From: Hydrangea macrophylla
Lineage: Eukaryota; Streptophyta; Magnoliopsida; Cornales; Hydrangeaceae
Reading direction: 5' to 3'
Length of the DNA: 64,000 nucleotides
NCBI GenBank assembly: GCA_033977485.1
Contig: CM066991.1
Location: 51,128,850 to 51,192,849, forward strand
The stretch's first letter is position 1. Every line of letters starts with the position of its first letter. Shown in pieces: positions 55,299-64,000 of this stretch. A program made the position numbers and the translations under genes. A model generated the notes under the pieces. The model was not told where the DNA came from. It worked only from the letters and a program-made list of their open reading frames with translations, and did not search any database.

Positions 55299-56100
55299 GT
55301 GGGAACGGATTGCGATTGGTTCAAAGAAGATGGGATTATAGAAGGACCTACTCTTGCTGAGATTGATCATCTGGCTAGGTCAAGCCGTCATTATCAGCCT
55401 CCATTGCCCGTCACGAAAACCATCGAGAAAGGACCGGTCAAAGACAAGGGAAAGGGAAAAATAGATGAGGTCATCGAAGAGGACAATGAGTTGATAAAGC
55501 AATTGAATAAAACTCAAGCACACGTCTAAATGTGGGACATCATGGTGACATCCTACAAGCATAGGTAGGCCGTGTTAAACGCCTTAGTTAGAATTGAGGT
55601 CCCCATTGACGCCGCATCAGAAGATATGGTGGCTTTCTTTGGCATACTTACCCCTAACCCAGTCATTACCTTTTCCGATGAGGATCTCTCGCTAGAAGGA
55701 TTTGCACATAACAAGTCTTTGTACATCACTGTTGGATGCAAGGGGCAGCAAGTGCCATTCTATCTAGTCGATACGGGCTCCGCCTTGAATGTTTGTGCTC
55801 TAAGAATTGCCACTGCCATGGGTCAACATCCTAGACATCACTCCGTCTGTGCATTCTGTGAGGGCCTATGACAACACCAAGAGAACTGTGATGGGGACTA
55901 TTTCTCTCCAAATTCGAGTAGGGTCTTTGGTTTACACTCAACTCTTCCAAGTCATGGATATACCCGCCTTATTCAATTTGCTGATTAGAAGGCCTTGGCT
56001 ACATGTCAACAAAGCGGTATCATCCACTGTGCACCAAATGATCAAGTACATTCATGAGAAAAGGTTGAAAATCATCTTCGGCAATAGTTGGGGAAATTAA
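55299..56100 (+). pseudogene. Element B protease region
   Basis: An acidic linker (55299-55529) leads to GCKGQQVPFYLVDTGSALNV (about 55736-55795), the aspartic protease DTG active site, which appears intact. Then follow SVHSVRAYDNTKRTVMG and FNLLIRRPWLHVNKAVSST (about 55974-56030), the usual protease end. A frameshift near 55810-55860 and a TAG at 55567 break the frame. Confidence 0.8.
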
Positions 56101-56259
56101 GCCTTCCCAAGCTACGCTCCCGTCTTTGAAATCCAAATACCCGAACTAGAAGAGGGGGAAATCAGAGGATTCTTCATGGAAAAGGTCCACATGATTGACG
56201 ATGAAGATAGGTTCCTTGAGATCCACTCCGTGATCGTCAATATCGTCAGCAAAATGAAC

Positions 56260-57236
56260 TATTTCCCTGGAATAGGATTGGGCTGACGCCAACAAGGGAT
56301 CCGCGAGTTCCCTTAGAGCAAAGGGCAAAAAGGCACTTTCAGATTGGGGTACAAGCCCACCGAGGAAGACCTTAAGCAACAAAAGTCATGGAAGAAGAGA
56401 GTGAAGAGTCTCCCACCATACCGCAAGACCTTGAACGGGCAATTCATCAAAGAAGGGGATGATTTCCCCTATTTTGGGTTCCCTGAACCTTGGATCCATC
56501 AGACTACCAGAAAAAGGCACCCTGGACTTGAAATCTTTGCTAACTGTGAAAGGCCTCCCTATCAAGATCTGTTTTATCCAGAAGAAGTTGAGAAAACCCC
56601 AGAGGAAGACTGGTCGAAGTACTTGGACACTGACGCTATCAAGAAGATGCGGGAAGAAGTTTCTAAAGAAAAGAAAGGAAAAAGGGCCAAGAGCCAAGAT
56701 GATCAGATCATACCAGCTAAGGGTCTGAGCAGCCGGGCTGTAGAGTCATTTGCCTGTGTCTCCCTATCCCCTATTCCCCCAGAGTCTGTACTTCCGATTA
56801 TCGAGTCTATACCAGAGTCGGCTGCTGTAGGCCTACCACTATCTGATGTAATCACTCCACCTGTTATGAATGAAATGAAGGACGATTTTGCTTATTCCTT
56901 CGCGTTTAATACTTGTGAATGCACAGATCCCTTTGAGGATCTCCTAATCGAACTAAAGCAACTAATTGCAAATCCACCTGCTTATAAAATAATCGACGAT
57001 ACTTTATCAATTAACCTAGGTGAAAAAGATAATCTACAAATTGTGCAAATTGGCTCAACGCTTAATAAAGAAGAAAAAGAAAAATTAACTCTCTTGCTAA
57101 AAGAATTCAAAGATGTTTTTGCTTGGTCTTACGAATTGGCTCAATGCTTAATAAAGAAGAAAAAGAAAAAATTACTCTTTTGCTATAAGAATTCAACGAT
57201 GTTTTTGCTTGGTCTTACGAGGATATGCTGGGGTTG
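56260..57236 (+). pseudogene. Protease-RT linker with G-patch-like segment (element B)
   Basis: The reading FPGIGLG (about 56264), QQGIREFP and GYKPTEEDLK (about 56344) follows the G-patch pattern known between protease and RT in some Tat/Ogre elements. A charged linker of about 250 residues follows to the RT start (LLLKEFKDVFAWSYE). A TGA at 56284 and a later stop interrupt the G-patch part. An approximately 85-bp tandem duplication at about 57047-57220 repeats the LNKEEKEKL...KDVFAWSYE segment and shifts the frame. Confidence 0.6.
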
Positions 57237-57793
57237 ATCACGACATTGTCCAACATCACATTCCTCTCCTCCCTATTTCTAAACCAATTAAGCAGAAACT
57301 GAGGCGCATGAGGCAAAAGTGGGCACTTAAGGTCAAAGAAGAAGTGGAGAAATAATTCAAGGCAGGATTCATCATCATTATAGAATATCCGAAATGGGTT
57401 GCCAACATTGTACCAGTCCCTAAGAAGGATGGAAAAGTTTGCGTGTGCACTGACTTCTGCGATCAAAACAAAGCCAATCCAAAGGATGACTTCCCACTTT
57501 CCCACATTTATGTTTTGGTAGATAACACTACAGAACATGAGCTACTGTCATTCATGGATGGTTTCTTAGGGTACAATCAGATTCTAATGGCACTAGAAGA
57601 TTGGGAAAAGATGACATTCACCACGCCATGGGGGACCTACTACTATAAAGTAATGCCTTTTGGATTCAAGAATGCTGGAGCAACCTACCAAAGAGCTGCC
57701 ACTACTCTGTTACATGACATGATTCACAAGGAAGTAGAAGTGTACATGGATGACATGATTGTAAAGTCCAAGGATAGAGGGGACACTTGGTAG
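57237..57793 (+). pseudogene. Element B reverse transcriptase
   Basis: Motifs: WVANIVPVPKKDGKVCV (about 57399), FCDQNKANPKDDFPL, LSFMDGFLGYNQI (about 57546), YKVMPFGFKNAGATYQ (about 57645) and the catalytic VEVYMDDMIVKSKD (about 57735-57775). YMDD is an allowed variant of YVDD. The 116 codons from 57443 are open. Stops at 57352 and 57793 and a frameshift bound the open part. It copies element RNA into DNA. Confidence 0.9.
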
Positions 57794-58617
57794 CATTGGA
57801 GAAATTTTTTGAAAGGTTGCGCAACTACAAGAAGAGGCTGAATCCGAAGAAATGCACTTTTAGTGTAACCTTTGGGAAGCTCCTAGGTTTTCTCATTACA
57901 CAGAGGGGGATAGAAGTCGATCCCTCCAAAATCAAGGCCATTCTAGAATGACACCACTGCAGAATGAAAAAGATGTGAGGGGGTTCCTCGGGAGGATCCA
58001 ATTTATCAGCTGATTTATCTCAAAGCTCACGACTACATGTGATCCTTTGTTCCGATTACTGAGGAAAGGAGAGAAGTTCCGATGGGATGACCAACGCCAA
58101 GCCGCCTTTGATAAAATAAAAGCCTACCTTCAAAATCCACCCGTTCTTTCACCACCCATTCCTCACAAGCCCTTATTTCTTTACCTATCTATCTCCGAAA
58201 ATGCCATAGGTTGCATGCTAGCCCAAGAAGGAGAAGAGAGCCACTCTGAAAAAACTATATATTACTTTAGCAAGAGGATGACTGGGTATGAGCTTAATTA
58301 CTCTACCCTTAAAAAAATAATGTTGGGCCTTAGTCTGGTGCACCCATCGATTAAGGCACTATATGCTAGCCTTTTTGATTGTGCTCATATCTCGCATGGA
58401 TCCTTTAAAATACCTCCTTGAAAAACCTGCCCTAATCGGTCATATATCTCGTTGGCTACTTCTACTATCTGAATTTGATATCAAGTATGTAATAAGCAAA
58501 TTAGTGAAAGGGAGAACTATAGCTGAGCATCTTATGGAACACGTTGTTGACTTCAAAGAAAATGGAGATTTCCAATTCCTGGACGAAAATATCATGGAAA
58601 TCAAAGAAGAGCAATAG
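57794..58617 (+). pseudogene. Element B RT end and first RNase H
   Basis: It begins with the RT thumb (NPKKCTFSV, LGFLITQRGIEVDPSKI), then the connection DQRQAAFDKIKAYLQNPPVL, LFLYLSISENAIGCMLAQE, YYFSKRMTGYELNYS and, in a shifted frame, KYLLEKPALIGHISRWLLLL. This is retroviral-type RNase H as found in gypsy elements. Stops and a frameshift lie near 57950-58050 and 58360-58420. Confidence 0.85.
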
Positions 58618-59036
58618 AAGTTGTACTTTGATGGGGCAGCCAACATAAAAGGCTACAGACTGGCAGTTAAGCTCAATTCTAACTCCACCAACAATACTGC
58701 CGAATACGAGGCATGCATTTTGGGGATGGAAGTAGCCATAGAATTAAAAGTTTAAAATTGGATGTCTTCAGAGATTTAAGCCTCATCATATCGTAAGCCA
58801 AAGGAGAATGGAAGGTGAAAGAAGAAAGGTTGAAGCCCTATCATGACCATCTCGATGAACTCAAGAAACAGTTCAAGAATGTGACATTCTTTTACCTGGC
58901 CAGGGAGGGGAACCAACTAGCAGATTCATTGGCTACTCTAACCTCCATGATCAAAATGCCCGTGGGAGTCAAGATGATGCCTCTGGTAATCGAGCAAATA
59001 TACAAGCCTTCATTCAACATGATCGACGCAATCTAA
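58618..59036 (+). pseudogene. Element B second (archaeal-type) RNase H
   Basis: LYFDGAANIKGYRLAVKL (about 58622) with NNTAEYEACILGMEVAIEL (about 58690), then after a frameshift LKPYHDHLDELKKQFKNVTF and REGNQLADSLATL (about 58905). The D-E-D-type residues DG, AEYEA and ADSLA are visible. Tandem RNase H domains mark the Tat lineage. A deletion or shift near 58750-58800 removes part of the third motif. Confidence 0.8.
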
Positions 59037-59039
59037 GAA

Positions 59040-60299
59040 CAAAGGGAAACACCATGGTACCAAGATGTCTGGGACTTTATAGACAGAGGAACGTATCCCC
59101 AAGAGTCTACTGAGAAAGACAAAAGAGCAATTCAAAGGTTAGCAGCATAATTCATCATCCGCGGGGGAAAATTGCTAAAGAAAGGGTACAATGGTCACAA
59201 CCTGACTTGCTTATTCGGAAAGAGCGCCAGAAGAATGATGGAAGAAATACACGAGGGGATATGTGGTCCACACATGAATGGTCACATGCTAGCCAAGAAG
59301 ATTGTAAGACAAAGGTACTACTGGACAACATTGGAAAAAGATTATTATGAATATGTGAGAAGGTGCCACAAGTGCCAGATCCATTCAAACATGATGCATG
59401 TACCGCCATCTCTGCTCTATAGCATGACCTCCCCATAGCCATTCTCAAATTGGGGAATCGATATCATTGGTGAAATCATTCCAAAAGCCTCAAACGAGAA
59501 TCGTTACATTTTAGTGGCCATCGACTACTTCACAAAGTGGGTTGAGACTGAAGCCTACACCAAGTTGGGGGCCAAGGAAGTGGCCAAGTTCATCAAGAAG
59601 AATCTCATCTGCCGCTATGGAGTCCCCCATAAGATTATTTCAGACAATGGGAGTCATTTCAGAGCAGAAGTCAGGGATCTATTTGAGGAATACAAAATCA
59701 CTTATCATAAGTCATCACCATACAGGCCACAGACTAATGGGGCAGTCAAAGCTGCAAACAAGAATGTCAAGGCCATACTGCAGAAGTCGGTCGATACTTA
59801 CAAAGACTGGCATGAGAAACTACCATTTGCGCTTTGGGGATACAGAACCTCGATAAGGACATCTACAGGAGTGACTCTTTATTCACTAGTATATGGTATA
59901 GAAGCCATACTTCCGGTCGAGATAGAGTTACCATCTCTGCGGGTGATGGCAGAATGTGAAATTTTAGAGTCTGATTGGTTAAGGGAAAGATACAAGGAAT
60001 TGGCTCTCCTAGATGAAAAGCACCTAGCGGCAGTCGACCATGTCCGACTCTATCAAAAGAGGATAGCTTGTGCTTTTAACAAGAAGGTCTGTCCGAGGAA
60101 AATTGTCAAGGGTGACCTTGTCCTTAATGAATAGCGAGCCCCGATCATCAACCCACGTGGGAAGTTCAAACCTAAATGGGTTGGCCCTTATATCATCAAA
60201 ACCAACCTTTCCGAAGGAGCGACCTACCTCATGGACCTCGATGGTGTCGAATTCAAAGAACCAATCAACATGAATCGCCTAAAGAAGTACTATGCTTGA
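59040..60299 (+). pseudogene. Element B integrase
   Basis: The zinc-binding domain (GPHMNGHMLAKKIV, then CHKCQIHSN) is followed by core strands NWGIDIIGEIIPKAS (first D), AIDYFTKWVETEA and KIISDNGSHFRAEV (second D). The third catalytic position lies in RPQTNGAVKAANKNVKAIL (about 59725-59785), where lysine replaces the expected glutamate. The C-terminus runs to MNRLKKYYA with a stop at 60297-60299. Only two obvious stops (59438, 60134) interrupt it, but the E-to-K change alone should abolish DNA joining. Confidence 0.9.
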
Positions 60300-61169
60300 C
60301 TTTTTCACCCATTTCTTTCAAAACCTTGCCTTGAACTACGTTTGACCTGATTTCCACTCAGGGATACGTAGGCAACCACATTGGTTTGGTCACTCCACCC
60401 ATAAAAATAGCCCATCTCCTTTAAGCCTTGCCCTAAACTACGCTCGACCTGATTCTTACTCAGGAATACGTAGGCAACCACAATGGTTCGGTCGACACCA
60501 ATATCAACCCACTTATTTCCTACCATGGCCCAAAATATGTTGGATCTGATCCGCGCTTGGGGGTACATAGGCAGACTTTAAAAAGAAGAAGGATGACTCT
60601 CTAGATCAAAAATCCAAAAGGATGCCTAGGCAAAAATTAGAGGTAAATCCAAGGTAAGCAATAACAAAAGAGAGAAAAGAGCTCGCTAGGTCACCACACT
60701 TGTGCTTAGGCAAAATTATGAGCATATGAGAGAAATAAAGTCGTGGTCCTTACCTTAACCCCAGAAACCACCCTTCACACTAGGGGCAAACTTCGGCCAC
60801 CCACCTCGTTCGCCTGAATCTCTCCTAAACTTGGGGCAACTTCGGTCACTTACCTCGTTTGCCTCATAAACACCCATATCCCAAACTAGGAGCAAACTTC
60901 TGCTACCCGCCTTGTTCGCCTCTAATAACCCTAGCATGCCCAAGCAAGTATCAAAAGCAACATCTATTCAAAATCTTACTTCAAAATGTTTTCAGAAAGC
61001 CAAAAACATAAAATAAGGTTCTCAAAGTAACCAAGGTTCATCGATAAACAAACTTCGAATATTACATAAACAGGAATAAAGGAAAACATAAAGGTTCTTC
61101 TTCAAAAAAGTAATCATAAATATTAAAGACACTTGGAGGAAGAAGCAGAATTAGTCGAATCTAGTTTTT
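60300..61169 (+). repeat. Post-pol repeats of element B (TACGTAGGC motif and purine tracts)
   Basis: Three units of about 100 bp begin near 60326, 60428 and 60525. Each has CTACG..TGACCTGATT..ACGTAGGC (the third is degenerate). Further on, GAGCTCGCTAGG lies at about 60680-60691. Purine tracts CTAGGGGCAAACTTCGG, CTTGGGGCAACTTCGG and CTAGGAGCAAACTTCTG recur at about 60781, 60829 and 60886. The same set, inverted, is in element L. No gene is seen. Confidence 0.75.
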
Positions 61170-62252
61170 ACTGTGTGTCTTTTGTTTCTTCAAAGGTCTT
61201 CAGAAATAGGCTTTTATTCAATGGGTCCAACCTCTGATGAAAGTAGCAATAGTGACAGCCCTGACTTTGGAGGCAAAGACCCTCTTAATGAATCCCCGGG
61301 GGGCCTCTTGAACTTGCCCGTACTGCTTCGCCAATCGACGAGGATGATAGAAAGAAGTCTCTCTCAGACCCATCAACCACATTCTCGAGTGATCCCCAAG
61401 GCTTGTGGTAATGGAATGAAGGCCCCAACGCCCCATAATCTAGCAAATGTCTATTTTAGAAAGAGTACCTGACATACGAACCCAGTCAGCAAAAGTGTAG
61501 TGGGAATAAAGCACATCCTTGCAAAAATAAACGGATGGCACTCGGCATGTCCATAGCTGGAGGCACTCACATAGCCAAGCCTGCAATACCAAGGGGGCAC
61601 CGGAAAGAAGAGTTCCTCGGTTAAGAGCGTTATCTAAACCATTCAGGGTTTTAGCTAGAACCATAGCCATGGGATTCCTACCCAATTTCAGTCTAAGGCA
61701 TACATACACCAAGTCGCTAGAAGTATTCGAGAACAGAAAGTGCAAAGTCATGCATAAGATCAGAGCAGCCCCACGGGTAGCATCATATACGCTGGGATTT
61801 CCATGATCAATGTACCAAGCGATGATGGAGGCAGGGTCGAGAACCTCCCCATGAATTAATCAGCGAGAAACAGCAGTGGAACAATTTAGATATTCAACCA
61901 AGCCATGCGTAGGACTGGGGGTATCAGTAGAAGGAAGAATCAAGTCTGAATCTGGATCAAAGCCAAGAATAGCACAGAATTCCTTGAATAGGGGGCATAT
62001 CTCCAAGCCATTGAAATTGAAGACATGATTTACTGGGTCCTAGTGGGCAATGGCAGCAAGCATGAACTCAGCATTCAAGGCCATTTGACGAAGGGAGAAC
62101 AGCTCGGTCAAGCCATAAGTATTAAGGTTGATCCATTCTACACCGTCTATGATGTTCAGCCAAGCAAAGAGTTGAGTGGGATCATACAACACCATATTTT
62201 CTGTCGCAGCTCTAGCAAAATTCAAAAGTTTGGCAGCACCTCCTCGTTGCAC
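61170..62252 (-). pseudogene. Gene 2: DUF7745-like protein, antisense in element B
   Basis: The minus-strand reading from ATG 62252 (MQRGGAAKLLNFARAATENM) runs with few breaks to about 61218. It includes LTELFSLRQMALNAEFMLAA, VFNFNGLEICPLFKEFCAIL, DPASIIAWYIDHGNPSVYDA, LGRNPMAMVLAKTLNGLD and LLSGAPLVLQAWLCE. It ends with HPRRLAKQYGQVQEAP, an R-x-x-x-Q-(F/Y)-G pattern shared with plant-mobile-type proteins. This order resembles the DUF7745/plant-mobile families often found next to plant transposons. Two stops (about 62040 and 61858) are TAG/TGA, and the final part changes frame near 61440. No function is assigned. Confidence 0.5.
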
Positions 62253-62558
62253 GGACTATCCCACCTGCATGGCAAACACACTCACTATCACAAGGCCGCT
62301 AATCGCGGTAACATCAACAGCCATAGAATCATAGTACACATATATATGTATATATCATCACACGATCACCAAATAAAATAAGCACACAATAGCGCCTTCA
62401 AACTGAAAGATATCCGGCCTAAAAGGCAAAACATCATAATACTTTGTCAAAAGGTGGCAAATCATCCTACACATCATCCGTCATTCATAAAATATACCAA
62501 TACAACCCAATAAAAAACATGAAATGGAGACAAAACAAAAGTCCCCGCATAGGAGGCC
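62253..62558 (-). other. Spacer between gene 1 and gene 2
   Basis: It carries an AT-rich microsatellite-like tract (62337-62358) and is shared with element A at about 22700-22984. This shows that both genes and their spacer were inherited together. No further feature is seen. Confidence 0.6.
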
Positions 62559-64000
62559 TCAGTCCTCCTCTTCTTCATCCTCCGTCGAACTACCCGAAGT
62601 GTACGACGACGATGGCCTCCTGCCGCCCCTGTACCTTATCCTGGTTCTCGACGAGCCAGTACCACTTCCATGATACTACACACACAAATAAAAGCAATAA
62701 GTCGAGATGTAACAAAAAGTACAAAAATAGAGTCGAGTCCAGAACTTACCAAGGACGCCATTTATCTGGTGGCGAACTGCCACATACTATCCATTTATCA
62801 AGGGTAAAATCTAGGGTTAGAATCTCATAGCCTTAAGGAGCTCAAAATTAGAGACATGCCCGGTGGTCTCTCGTAAGGACCAAAGACCGTAGGCTAGCTT
62901 CCAAGGCATGGCTCTCCTTAGCGTAACTCCAAGGGACGTTGAGGATGTCTGTTGGCTGAGTGGGATACCCGCATGTGACTCGTGCACCTCTATGACCTGA
63001 GAGAACCATCGGCACTCAAAACATTGACGGTCTAATCCCAAGGAGGGATAAGATTGGATGTCGGAGGAGCCTGCCTCCTATACATCTCGCAAAACTGTAG
63101 GCACAAAACAAGTTAGACAAAGATGAGTCCAAAACATAAGTGATGAGTAGAGTGGGAAGTTGGGCATCAGGAAGCAGCCACGGTATGTCTCATAAACAGT
63201 CTCAGAACAGAAATGATCCCAAGCATCAGTACCAGCCAAAGCTGACAACAAAGCAGTACCAGAAAGGTCATTAGCATCCATCACATGAGGAGTATGGGGA
63301 ACACGGTATCTCAAACCACCCACCACCTACAGGGACATGCGCTTACCAAGGTACCACTGCCTGCCTTTAGTAATCTCCATCAGAAGTCAGCAATAGGCAA
63401 GAGGCTTGACCGCCTGAATCTCCTCTGGGACAGCGTAAGAAACATTCTCCCAAGGCGTCCAATCAACACTAGCAACTATTAGTTCGGATAAGAAATTCCT
63501 CAGGAGGACAATTTGGTGGGCCCTACTTTTGACCCTAACAACATATCTCCACCATCTCAAGCCCCGAGGGAATAAAGGCACGGGAGCCATGCCATCCTCA
63601 TCCTCACCCGACTCATCGGCAAGGGTAGGAGCCAACATCTTCAGATACTCTAAGCTCCAGAGCTACACAGGAAAATAAAAATTAGAAAACAATAGTAAGG
63701 AAGAGCCGAAAGAAAAGGAAAAGTCAAAGGATATACCTCCCAAGCTTGCCAGAACCCGCCAGTCGATTTGATTTCCCCACAAAAAACCTCACCCATATGA
63801 TTGTAACGATGAGCCAATGCAGTGCCACCACAGTCATAGGAAGGGATCTCGTCGACAGTCGCCAAGCAAGAAAAGAGCCTCAAGCTTACCCGGTCATTCC
63901 ATGTTGCAAAGATCAAATAGTCAATGACATATAGAAGGAATACCCTCAATAGTTGACGGTTATTCAGGTTGTGCCCCCCTCTTTCATAAGCTCGATAAAG
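62559..64000 (-). pseudogene. Gene 1: plant-mobile-domain-like protein, five exons, antisense in element B
   Basis: Minus-strand exons: 64000 (cut by the edge)-63737, 63662 to about 63165, 63094-62860, about 62800-62750 and 62675-62559. Introns show GTATAT..GTGTAG (63736-63663), a lost donor before CTACAG at 63095, a GC donor at 62859, and GTAAGT..GTGTAG (62749-62676). The first exon reads LLRVFLLYVIDYLIFATWND, VSLRLFSCLATVDEIPSYDC, GGTALAHRYNHMGEVF and STGGFWQAWE; the second starts LWSLEYLKMLAPTLADESGE. This has the layout of plant mobile domain proteins (long-helix LL..., Y.CGG..LA, GGF..W...EYL). The last exon is serine/arginine-rich with an acidic EDEEEED end. In-frame stops and lost splice signals indicate decay. 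Confidence 0.6.
63663..63736 (-). other. Conserved intron 1 of gene 1
   Basis: Donor GAG/GTATAT at 63736 and acceptor TGTAG at 63663. The element A copy has an intron at the equivalent place (24256-24174) with the same donor. The flanking exon codons join in frame (QAWE to LWSLEYL). Confidence 0.65.

Noticed and set aside
61170..64000. Genes 1 and 2 as ordinary host genes next to element B
   Set aside because: Not excluded, but disfavoured: the same pair in the same order and orientation follows the integrase of element A, and both copies are decayed.

Overview
The window is a plant nuclear, repeat-dense (probably pericentromeric or intergenic) segment. I see no unambiguous stand-alone host gene, no rRNA or tRNA gene and no CRISPR array. 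Almost every kilobase can be assigned to LTR retrotransposons of several lineages, one L1-type LINE and two MITEs. The mix (Athila, chromovirus, Tat/Ogre-like and Copia LTR elements plus a LINE) and AT-rich intergenic DNA point to an angiosperm, most likely a dicot; I cannot name the species.

Layout. 1-540: 39-bp tandem array. 541-7040: minus-strand Tat-like element (L), with 5' LTR 4272-7040, a PBS at 4241-4271 and a non-coding interior. 7041-15582: plus-strand Athila remnant with integrase, a spliced env-like ORF behind its own promoter, and 3' LTR 14000-15582. 15583-21735: plus-strand chromovirus remnant carrying a 139-bp solo LTR, with 3' LTR 18856-21735. 21736-24345: plus-strand Tat element A fragment with antisense genes. 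24346-35171: Copia-1 LTR, split by a complete minus-strand Tat/Retand-like element R (25012-34452, 5-bp TSD). 35172-36168 plus 43243-43320: Copia-1 RNase H/RT, split by a LINE (36169-43227), itself split by MITE1 and MITE2. 43321-45072: Copia-2 LTR and RNase H. 45073-48523: Tat-like element M (3' LTR plus interior). 48524-64000: plus-strand Tat element B (5' LTR, PBS, gag, protease, RT, two RNase H domains, integrase), followed by two antisense genes that run off the right edge.

Nesting. Junctions and target-site duplications give an insertion order. The chromovirus went into element A, Athila into the chromovirus and L into Athila. On the other side Copia-1 went into A, R into the Copia-1 LTR, the LINE into the Copia-1 RT, and the MITEs into the LINE.

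Most interesting system. Elements A and B share a block lying antisense and downstream of pol: an intron-containing plant-mobile-domain-like gene (gene 1), followed by a DUF7745-like gene (gene 2). Element R carries a different antisense ORF (gypsy-type transposase / Transposase_28-like) with its own TATA box. So two Tat lineages here independently carry antisense host-like cargo. Also notable: a self-contained promoter plus 5'UTR intron driving the Athila env-like ORF, clusters of TCGATCGA-type palindromes beside TATA boxes of unrelated LTR families, and a PBS that reproduces a whole tRNA T-arm.
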